5,461 nt of DNA from Bacteroidetes bacterium UBA4009 (GTDB lineage Bacteria; Bacteroidota; Bacteroidia; NS11-12g; UBA9320), in the NCBI GenBank assembly GCA_002384205.1, contig DGBH01000063.1, positions 1 through 5,461 on the forward strand, in the 5' to 3' direction. Below the pieces are notes generated by a model, which did no database searches, was not told the DNA's origin, and saw only the letters and a program-made list of their open reading frames with translations. The translations under genes and the position numbers were made by a program. Shown here one piece after another: positions 1 through 5,461 of the stretch. Position 1 is the stretch's first letter. Each line of letters begins with the position of its first letter.

Positions 1-330
1 AGTATTGGACTTCATATTGATATGAGTCAGTGCTGTGGAAGCATAGAGAACCTGGGCATTTCCCATACTGCTAAAATAGAAATTAGTTCCTGTTGTCATC
101 CGCAAAAATCAGCTTCTTGCCAAGAAGAAAAAGAGATTGTTCAATCTCCTGTTTATCAAGATTTAGCGAGTGAAGGTAGCTTTGAGTTACAGAACGCCCC
201 CATTTTTGACCTGCCGGTTAAACTAAATTGCCAAGAACTTTTAGTCTCAGAAATCACTTATCAAACCCCATTTTTCTCGTTTGATAACGTCAGACTAAAA
301 CCCAGTTTTCTGCAGGTGTTTTTGTGTTAG
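1..330 (+). CDS. Small Cys-rich protein, HYC_CC_PP-like (5' end missing)
   Basis: The reading frame is open from base 1 (starting at the base-1 codon, S-I-G-L-H-I-D...), so the gene probably begins upstream of the window and the ATG at 22 is probably internal. The 109 visible residues resemble the small Bacteroidota HYC_CC_PP family. A segment GLHIDMSQCCGSIENLGI lines up with the family's G-x-x-I-x-x-HYCGG-x-L-x-x-V-x-I region. A second Cys pair (S-S-C-C-H-P) follows, then Cys40. The C-terminus (K-P-S-F-L-Q-V-F-L-C) resembles the family's hydrophobic end. Members usually carry an N-terminal signal peptide, which would lie off the left edge, so an envelope location is inferred. The molecular function is unknown. 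The Cys pairs and the adjacent metal genes suggest a metal-linked accessory role. Odd points: C-C replaces the canonical H-Y-C, and the last residue is Cys. The family assignment rests on motif resemblance only. Confidence 0.6.
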   Translation, partial: SIGLHIDMSQCCGSIENLGISHTAKIEISSCCHPQKSASCQEEKEIVQSPVYQDLASEGSFELQNAPIFDLPVKLNCQELLVSEITYQTPFFSFDNVRLKPSFLQVFLC

Positions 331-343
331 GAGTTAGATTTTT

Positions 344-378
344 TTTGAACCGTGCGTTCAATTAATTTTCTAATTTCC
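344..378 (+). promoter_or_regulatory. Possible Bacteroidota-type promoter for the metal operon
   Basis: Bacteroidota housekeeping promoters have a -33 TTG/TTTG and a -7 TAnnTTTG. Here TTTG (344-347) is followed by TAATTTTC (363-370, spacing 15) and TAATTTCC (371-378, spacing 23). Both -7 candidates fit only in part, and the spacing is short for the first and at the long limit for the second. This is the longest non-coding gap in the window (69 bases), so it is the most likely place for the operon promoter, ahead of the receptor ATG at 400. Confidence 0.25.
345..361. promoter_or_regulatory. Inverted repeat upstream of receptor gene
   Basis: A perfect 6-bp inverted repeat, TTGAAC-CGTGC-GTTCAA, sits in the gap between the small Cys-rich gene and the receptor gene. 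It directly follows a run of eight T residues (339-346, overlapping the left arm by two). It could be a repressor operator, since it covers the place where a -33 element would lie. It could also be a weak terminator hairpin for the upstream gene, although the stem is short and the downstream sequence is only moderately T-rich. A 6-bp dyad can arise by chance, so the functional claim is weak. Confidence 0.3.
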
Positions 379-399
379 AATCATACAAAAACATACATA

Positions 400-2670
400 A
401 TGAAAAAAATAATTTTAATGGTCACCATGCTAAGTAGTCTTTGGGTACAAGGGCAACACGAGCAACATGACATAAGTGGGACAGTTACATACACCATTGG
501 TGATAAGATACGTCCTATAGCGGGAGCCTTTGTGCACTGGCAAGAAAACCCCAGCGGCGTTTATGCCGATAGTTCAGGGCATTTTGTGATAGAACATCAT
601 CACGAAGCGCCTTACCTAATTGCATCATTTGCTTCGTATAAATCTGACACTATCTACGTAAAAGACCTTAAAACACCGGTAGTATTTACCTTAAAAGATC
701 AAAACGAATTGCAAGGAGCTACCGTCTTTGCAAAAAGACTCAGTTATAGCCTGAGTAAATTAGACCCTAGAACCACCGTACTCATGGGTGAACGCGAGTT
801 TCAAAAAGCGGCGTGCTGTAATCTATCAGAGAGTTTTGAAAATTCACCCGCTATAGATGCCAGTTTTGCCGACGCCGTAACAGGCACCAAGCAAATCAAA
901 ATGCTCGGTTTAGATGGATTTTATACCTTAATAGGACAAGAATATATGCCCTCTGTGAGAACACTCAACAGTTATTACGGCTTAAGTTACATCCCTTCTG
1001 CGTGGGTAGATGCTATACAGATTACCAAGGGAGCCGGCAGCGTAGTAAATGGATACGAAAGTATCGCGGGTCAAATTAACGTAGAATTAAAAAAGCCATT
1101 TGGTAAGGAAAAGTTACTGATAGACCAGTTTGTGAGCAACGGCGGTCGCGCTGAAACCGACTTTATGTACGTAAAGGATATAAATCAAAAAGTAGCGACT
1201 TCTGTTTTTGGTAGATACGGCTACCGTGGTTCTAATTTCGATAGAAATAACGACGGATTTTTAGATGTCCCACTGTCGAAAGATTATAAACTCATGAACA
1301 GATGGCAATTTATAACCGACGTAGGGCTTGAAGGAATCGCCACGGCAAGCTACCAACGCAACACCCAAGAAGCCGGACAAACCGCGTTTGCCAACGGCGA
1401 TAAAAATGCTTATGGTATTGGAATAGACGCTGAAGTTTTTGACGTTTCTGCCAAACTGGGCAAGGTTAATAAAAATAAGCCATACAGCAGTTTTGGCTCT
1501 CAGTACAACTTTAATCACTCCAATTTAACCAGTACCTATGGATCTGTAGAAGATAATAAATCCTATGAAGCACGTGCCGATCAAGCATACGTCAACTTGC
1601 TTTATCAAAGTATTATTGGTAACACTTTTCATCAGTTCCAAACTGGGCTTTCTTTCCTATTTGACAATACCAGTGAGCGTTATGCTGGCTTTTATTTTAC
1701 CAGACAAGAGGCTGTTCCTGGTGCATTTTTCGAATATACGTATAAACCAAAAGAGACCTTTAGTTTAGTAGGTGGCATTAGAACGGATTACAATTCTATT
1801 TACGGACTTTCTATAACGCCTCGTTTTCATGGCAAATACCGATTTAACCAAGAAAAAACCTCACTTCGCATGTCTGCAGGAATGGGCAGAAGAACCAGTA
1901 ATCCCTTAGCTCAAAACCAACAAGTTTTTGCCAGTGGGCGTACATTGATACTAGAAATGACTAATCCCAATTTGGCTTACGGATTAGAACAAGAAGTAGC
2001 ACTAAATTCGGGTTTGAGCTTTGAACATGAGTTTAGATTACTTTTTATGCCCGCCACCATCGGCTTAGATTATTTTAATACCACATTTCTGCAAGAAGTT
2101 GTAGTGGATAGAGAGACGGAAGGTGTTGCTCGTTTTTACAACATGAAGAATGGCACTCGGGCTCATAGTTTTCAAACCCAATTAGACTTACAACCTGCAA
2201 GAAGAACCGACATTAGAATAGCCTATCGTATGTTTGATGTACAAACCAAATACAAAGATTTGGGTACCCTTGCAAAGCCTTTTATCTCACAGCATAGAGC
2301 ATTTATCAACCTTACACAAAAAACCAGAAAAGACTGGCAATTTAGCTCTACTGCAACATGGTACGGGATGCAGCGTATTGCAGGCAAATTTTACCCTACC
2401 GTGCCCATTCCGCCTAACATCAATCCGACTTATAACCCATACTATATAGCTTCTCCTAATTTTATTTTATGGAACGCCCAAATAAGTAAAACCTTCAAGA
2501 AACAATTTGAAGTGTATATAGGAGCAGAGAATTTATTGAATTACAAACAAGAAAACCCTATACAAGAAGCCGATAAACCATTTAGCAGTAACTTTGATGC
2601 AGGATTGGTATGGGGCCCTATATTTGGTAGAATGATATATGGAGGATTTAGACTAAGACTAAAATCATAA
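400..2670 (+). CDS. TonB-dependent outer-membrane receptor, probably for copper or another metal complex
   Basis: A 756-residue TonB-dependent receptor that would import a substrate across the outer membrane using TonB energy. ATG 400 is chosen over an in-frame GTG at 352 because it opens directly on a signal peptide (MKKIILMVTMLSSLWVQGQ, cleavage near residue 19). Residues about 24-100 form a carboxypeptidase-regulatory-like beta-sandwich typical of Bacteroidota receptors. A TonB-box-like linker (E-L-Q-G-A-T-V-F-A-K-R) lies near 103-113. The plug spans roughly 115-232, with C-C-N-L-S-E-S-F-E (139-147), an S-x-A-D-A-V-T-G-T-K-Q-I-K-M-L-G-L stretch, and I-T-K-G-A-G-S-V-x-x-G-Y-E-S-I-A-G-Q-I-N-V-E. 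The rest is a beta-barrel ending G-G-F-R-L-R-L-K-S. A D-x-N-x-D-G-x-x-D loop sits at 281-289. The plug with Cys-Cys is typical, as far as I recall, of a receptor subgroup found beside HMA proteins. The metal substrate is inferred from the neighbours. Its stop overlaps the next start (TAATG). Confidence 0.9.
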   Translation: MKKIILMVTMLSSLWVQGQHEQHDISGTVTYTIGDKIRPIAGAFVHWQENPSGVYADSSGHFVIEHHHEAPYLIASFASYKSDTIYVKDLKTPVVFTLKDQNELQGATVFAKRLSYSLSKLDPRTTVLMGEREFQKAACCNLSESFENSPAIDASFADAVTGTKQIKMLGLDGFYTLIGQEYMPSVRTLNSYYGLSYIPSAWVDAIQITKGAGSVVNGYESIAGQINVELKKPFGKEKLLIDQFVSNGGRAETDFMYVKDINQKVATSVFGRYGYRGSNFDRNNDGFLDVPLSKDYKLMNRWQFITDVGLEGIATASYQRNTQEAGQTAFANGDKNAYGIGIDAEVFDVSAKLGKVNKNKPYSSFGSQYNFNHSNLTSTYGSVEDNKSYEARADQAYVNLLYQSIIGNTFHQFQTGLSFLFDNTSERYAGFYFTRQEAVPGAFFEYTYKPKETFSLVGGIRTDYNSIYGLSITPRFHGKYRFNQEKTSLRMSAGMGRRTSNPLAQNQQVFASGRTLILEMTNPNLAYGLEQEVALNSGLSFEHEFRLLFMPATIGLDYFNTTFLQEVVVDRETEGVARFYNMKNGTRAHSFQTQLDLQPARRTDIRIAYRMFDVQTKYKDLGTLAKPFISQHRAFINLTQKTRKDWQFSSTATWYGMQRIAGKFYPTVPIPPNINPTYNPYYIASPNFILWNAQISKTFKKQFEVYIGAENLLNYKQENPIQEADKPFSSNFDAGLVWGPIFGRMIYGGFRLRLKS

Positions 2671-3374
2671 TGGAAGAAAAAGAAATAACTATCGCAGGTA
2701 TTTCCTGCATGAGTTGCGTGAGCAAAATAGAAAAAGCCTTATATAGCAATGCAGCTATACAAAAGGTGAGTATAGATAAAGAAACAGGAAAAGCAATGCT
2801 GAGTGGCGCTAGCTTACCACATCAAGATATCATTACATCCTTGGTGGAGTCTGCTGGTGACTACAAAATAGATGCAACGTATGTAGCCGCCAAGGAGTCT
2901 AAGACTAGCAAGCAGAGTTACAAACCCTTACTAATTATTGTTCTCTACTTACTAGGTACAACCTTGCTTATTGAATACAGTAGTGGCATGTTCTTGATAG
3001 AAACATGGATGGCTAATTCTATGGCAGGTTTTTTTATCATATTTTCGTTCTTTAAGATGCTTGACATTCCTGCGTTTGCTATGGCTTATCGGTCATACGA
3101 CCTCGTGGCGGCAAAAGCAAAATGGTACGGTTATGCTTTTCCATTTATAGAGCTTGGACTGGGTATAGCTTATTTGCTTTATTCTGACCAAAGCATTACA
3201 CATTTAATTACCGCAGTAGTTATGTTTGTAAGTCTTGTAGGGGTTATACGTTCGGTAATTAATAAATCTGAGATACAATGTGCCTGTCTCGGTACGGTTT
3301 TTAATTTACCTATGAGTTATGTTACCATTATAGAAGATGGCACCATGTTAGTAATGGCACTTTTGATGTATTGA
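2670..3374 (+). CDS. HMA domain fused to MauE/DoxX-like membrane protein
   Basis: A 234-residue inner-membrane protein. Residues about 3-70 form a heavy-metal-associated (ferredoxin-like) domain with the binding motif G-I-S-C-M-S-C (Cys13, Cys16). There is no signal peptide. Hydrophobic segments follow near 86-102, 115-137, 154-171, 176-195 and 214-233, matching the MauE/DoxX-like redox-associated membrane family. Cys204-Ala-Cys206-Leu-Gly corresponds to the C-x-C-x-G motif of that family, and F-N-L-P-M-S-Y-V-T-I-I-E-D follows it. Basic residues in the segment 2-3 loop (R141, K149, K151) and the 4-5 loop (R194, K199) suggest both loops, and hence the C-x-C, are cytosolic on the same side as the HMA domain. 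The start ATG overlaps the receptor stop by one base, which suggests translational coupling. Likely role: binding or relaying Cu(I) or a similar soft metal, or thiol chemistry at the membrane. The exact function is unknown. Confidence 0.85.
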   Translation: MEEKEITIAGISCMSCVSKIEKALYSNAAIQKVSIDKETGKAMLSGASLPHQDIITSLVESAGDYKIDATYVAAKESKTSKQSYKPLLIIVLYLLGTTLLIEYSSGMFLIETWMANSMAGFFIIFSFFKMLDIPAFAMAYRSYDLVAAKAKWYGYAFPFIELGLGIAYLLYSDQSITHLITAVVMFVSLVGVIRSVINKSEIQCACLGTVFNLPMSYVTIIEDGTMLVMALLMY

Positions 3375-3388
3375 AAATTTTTATAAAA

Positions 3389-4144
3389 ATGAAAAAAACA
3401 GTAATCATAGCACTCAGTGCACTTTTGTTAGGCTTTGCTGGATGTAAACCTGATGAGGAAGAACCAAAACCAGATTTGCCGCAAGAAGTATCAGATATGA
3501 CTGTCACTATTAATCATAAACTAGGAGCAGAAGATCTTGATTTTGTATCTACTTTTACGCTACCAAGTCAGGAAACAGTTTCCTTCGGTAGATATGCCTA
3601 TATATTGAGTGAGTTTTACCTAACCACGATGGACGATACCAAGGTTTCTTTAGGAAAACAATACGCTTATATACAAGTAAATGGTGACAAAACCAGTTTC
3701 ACACTTAAAAATGTACCGATGGGAAATTACAAATCACTGGGATTATCCATTGGCTTAGATTCGGTAACCAATCATGGCAACCCGAATGTGTATATGTCAG
3801 AACATCCATTGGCACCTATCAACAACTCGCTTTATTGGGGATGGACAGCTGGCTACGTTTACACCGCGATAGAGGGAATTACAACCGCCAATAATGAAAG
3901 TTTTATTTTTCATTTATCTGGCGTTCACAACAAAACCGATTTTGACTTACCTATTTCCTTTACAAAGAAAGAAGCAGCGCTTAAAGCTATACTTGAGTAT
4001 GACGTAGCAGAAGTATTTCAAAATCCAGAAACTTATACTATCAGCATAGATGGGGCCAGTACACACAGCATAACAGACCCTGTAACTACAAAACTATTTG
4101 CCAATATGGTAGATGTGTTTAGTGTGAAAAGCATAACAGAATAA
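3389..4144 (+). CDS. MbnP-like copper-binding lipoprotein
   Basis: A 251-residue lipoprotein. ATG 3389 is chosen over an in-frame TTG at 3371, which overlaps the upstream stop and only adds residues before the signal. The signal MKKTVIIALSALLLGFAG ends at lipobox Cys19, followed by the acidic stretch K-P-D-E-E-E-P-K-P-D, which resembles Bacteroidota surface-export signals. The mature part matches the MbnP domain: an early strand with I-N-H-K-L-G (His43), an R-Y-A-Y-I-L-S-E-F-Y-L segment (69-78) like the family's Y-Y-I-S-N-x-x-L, then G-L-D-S-V-T-N-H-G-N-P and the hallmark H-P-L-A-P...L-Y-W-G-W-T-A-G-Y (139-156). H175, H180 and H226 are further ligand candidates. In methanotrophs MbnP binds copper after its partner MbnH converts a Trp to kynurenine. 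This copy has only two Trp (150, 152), both in the hallmark, and no mature Cys beyond the lipidated one, unlike the four-Cys subgroup. The di-heme gene lies 4 bases downstream. Confidence 0.82.
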   Translation: MKKTVIIALSALLLGFAGCKPDEEEPKPDLPQEVSDMTVTINHKLGAEDLDFVSTFTLPSQETVSFGRYAYILSEFYLTTMDDTKVSLGKQYAYIQVNGDKTSFTLKNVPMGNYKSLGLSIGLDSVTNHGNPNVYMSEHPLAPINNSLYWGWTAGYVYTAIEGITTANNESFIFHLSGVHNKTDFDLPISFTKKEAALKAILEYDVAEVFQNPETYTISIDGASTHSITDPVTTKLFANMVDVFSVKSITE

Positions 4145-4148
4145 ACCT

Positions 4149-5258
4149 ATGAAAAAACTGGGAGTCATATTGTTTTTAATAGCCAGCATTTATGCGTGTA
4201 AAGATGTCGTAAATGAAATTCCAGACACCCCTTTTAGCACTACTCCGTATGTATTCACCTATGATAAGGCACTACTTCCACCGCCTAGAATACCTGCCGA
4301 CAACCCTATAACAGCAGAAGGTGTATTTCTAGGCAGAATGCTATTTTACGATCCTATTTTAAGTGCAGATAGCTCTCAAAGTTGCGGTAGCTGTCACAAC
4401 CAATCTAAAGGATTTACGGATAACGGAAAAGAATTTAGCATGGGAATAACGGGGGCTATCGGTAAACGGAACTCAATGCCTATCTTTAATTTAATGTGGC
4501 ATTTGGATGGTTTCTTTTGGGATGGTCGATCAGATGTATTACGACATCAGGCTATAACGCCAATAACCGATCCTACGGAAATGAATGAAACCGTGGGAAA
4601 TGTGCTGGCTAAACTAAATAACAGCCCGTTGTATAAAGCACATTTCAAAAAAGCATTTAATGCGCAAGAACTCAGTGAAGAATTGTTGGGTAAGGCACTA
4701 GAGCAATTTATGATGAGTATTATTTCTGGCAATTCTAAGTTTGATAGAGTAGCATTGGGCCTTGATAAATTTACAGCCCAAGAGAAGGTTGGTCAAATTA
4801 TATTTAATTCGGAAGCCATAACAATTGACAATGAAATAGACCCGAAAAATCCTCAAAACTACGGCGCGGATTGTTTCCACTGCCATGGCAATAGTTTATT
4901 TATGCGTAGAGAATTTTTAAACAACGGATTGCCCAGTAACGATGATTTGGGACAAGGTGGAGTAACTGGCAACCCGAAAGATGATTGTAAATTTAAAACA
5001 CCAAGTTTACGAAACATAGAAAAAACTGGCCCTTATATGCATGATGGCAGATTTAAAACGTTAGAGGAAGTAGTGCAGTTCTACTTAGGACCTATGAAAG
5101 ACAATTGCAATAGTTTAGCCAATAGTCCCAATATGCATGCTCTTAAAGATTCCGTATATTTGAGTCCTTCTCAAAAAGCTGCACTTGTATCTTTTTTAAA
5201 GACCTTAACAGACGACGAACTATTAACCAAAGAAGAATATTCAAATCCATTTAAATAA
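4149..5258 (+). CDS. Di-heme cytochrome c peroxidase/MauG-family enzyme, MbnH-like, lipoprotein
   Basis: A 369-residue di-heme c-type protein, close to the usual length for this superfamily. The signal MKKLGVILFLIASIYA ends at lipobox Cys17, so it is probably membrane-anchored in the envelope. Heme-binding motifs are C79-G-S-C-H83 and C242-F-H-C-H246. The region F-W124-D-G-R...Q134...P-T-E144-M reproduces the 10-residue spacing of the inter-heme Trp, Gln and Glu of bacterial cytochrome c peroxidase and MauG. T-P-S-L-R-N and T-G-P-Y-M-H-D-G-R-F-K-T-L-E-E-V (284-308) form the conserved C-terminal signature. There is no His between the first heme motif and residue 118, so the first heme may lack the distal His ligand, as in MauG. 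Tyr312 (V-V-Q-F-Y) is the candidate distal ligand of the second heme. Its position 4 bases after an MbnP-like gene favours an MbnH-type, protein-oxidising role over hydrogen peroxide detoxification. That role is inferred. A plain cytochrome c peroxidase is the alternative. Confidence 0.88.
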   Translation: MKKLGVILFLIASIYACKDVVNEIPDTPFSTTPYVFTYDKALLPPPRIPADNPITAEGVFLGRMLFYDPILSADSSQSCGSCHNQSKGFTDNGKEFSMGITGAIGKRNSMPIFNLMWHLDGFFWDGRSDVLRHQAITPITDPTEMNETVGNVLAKLNNSPLYKAHFKKAFNAQELSEELLGKALEQFMMSIISGNSKFDRVALGLDKFTAQEKVGQIIFNSEAITIDNEIDPKNPQNYGADCFHCHGNSLFMRREFLNNGLPSNDDLGQGGVTGNPKDDCKFKTPSLRNIEKTGPYMHDGRFKTLEEVVQFYLGPMKDNCNSLANSPNMHALKDSVYLSPSQKAALVSFLKTLTDDELLTKEEYSNPFK

Positions 5259-5282
5259 CTATAAATAACAACAATTAATAAC

Positions 5283-5461
5283 ATGAAGAACATAATTTTA
5301 GCAGTATTAATGGCCGCTACACTAGGTGTATCCGCCAAAACGATTACCAAACAAATCTTAGTAAAAGGGGAGTGCGGAATGTGCAAAGAGAAAATTGAAA
5401 AAGCATTAGACATGCCAGGTGTATCCTTCGCAGAGTGGAATGCCGAGACTAAAATGCTAAC
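5283..5461 (+). CDS. Secreted/periplasmic HMA-domain protein (3' end missing)
   Basis: The first 59 complete codons of a gene cut by the right edge. A signal peptide (MKNIILAVLMAATLGVSA, cleavage near residue 18) is followed by the start of a heavy-metal-associated domain: T-K-Q-I-L-V-K-G-E-C31-G-M-C34-K-E-K-I-E-K-A-L, then G-V-S-F-A-E-W-N-A-E-T-K-M-L. The C-G-M-C pair is the expected Cu(I)-type site, and the later strand matches the usual V-x-x-A-x-W/V-x-x-x-T-x-x-x-x pattern. It would act in the periplasm as a metal carrier or scavenger, complementing the cytosolic-facing HMA domain upstream. It begins 24 bases after the di-heme gene with an A/T-rich leader and no visible terminator between, so it is probably the next gene of the same operon. 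Confidence 0.85.
   Translation, partial: MKNIILAVLMAATLGVSAKTITKQILVKGECGMCKEKIEKALDMPGVSFAEWNAETKML

Noticed and set aside
22..24. ATG at 22 as the start of the small Cys-rich protein
   Set aside because: The frame is open to the window edge, the preceding residues fit the family pattern, and starting here would leave no signal peptide.
352..399. GTG at 352 as the receptor start
   Set aside because: It adds 16 non-signal-like residues in front of a good signal peptide that starts with ATG at 400, and it lies inside the inverted repeat.
1261..1518. Open frame on the minus strand inside the receptor gene
   Set aside because: It lies wholly within a well-supported coding region and has no recognisable domain.
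3371..3388. TTG at 3371 as the MbnP-like start
   Set aside because: It overlaps the previous stop codon and only adds six residues before a normal lipoprotein signal beginning at ATG 3389.
5259..5282. Terminator or promoter between the di-heme and last HMA gene
   Set aside because: The 24-base gap is A/T-rich with no inverted repeat or convincing promoter element, so read-through is more likely.
5171..5413. Open frame on the minus strand across the di-heme and HMA gene junction
   Set aside because: It is antisense to two confident genes and has no family resemblance.
1..5461. Methanobactin precursor or biosynthesis genes
   Set aside because: I looked for a short Cys-bearing leader peptide and MbnB/MbnC-like genes because of the MbnP/MbnH pair. 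None is visible; the gaps between genes are too short to hold more than a tiny peptide.

Overview
This window looks like a piece of a Bacteroidota genome (Flavobacteriia or a neighbouring class). The evidence is an AT-rich composition, A/T-rich leaders in place of Shine-Dalgarno sites, a TonB-dependent receptor with an N-terminal carboxypeptidase-like domain, Bacteroidota-style lipoprotein signals, and a small Cys-rich protein resembling the Bacteroidota HYC_CC_PP family. All supported genes lie on the + strand and are tightly packed. I see no RNA genes, mobile elements, CRISPR arrays or sizeable repeats.

Layout: (1) the 3' part of a small Cys-rich protein gene, cut by the left edge; (2) a 69-base gap with an inverted repeat and weak promoter-like elements; (3) an outer-membrane TonB-dependent receptor; (4) a membrane protein joining a heavy-metal-associated (HMA) domain to a MauE/DoxX-like domain, whose start overlaps the receptor stop by one base; (5) an MbnP-like lipoprotein; (6) a di-heme c-type enzyme of the cytochrome c peroxidase/MauG/MbnH superfamily, 4 bases downstream; (7) the 5' part of a periplasmic HMA protein, cut by the right edge.

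How they fit together: genes 3 to 7 look like one operon for copper, or at least soft-metal, handling. In methanotrophs the di-heme enzyme MbnH oxidises a tryptophan of its partner MbnP to kynurenine, which creates a copper site, and the pair is encoded with a TonB-dependent transporter. The same trio appears here in a Bacteroidota setting with two HMA proteins added. No methanobactin precursor or biosynthesis gene is visible. My working model is that the receptor imports a metal or metal complex, the MbnP-like lipoprotein (perhaps modified by the di-heme enzyme) binds copper at the envelope, and the HMA proteins pass the metal on or sense it at the inner membrane. Individual gene families are assigned with good confidence. 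The metal, the direction of transport and the kynurenine chemistry are inferences.
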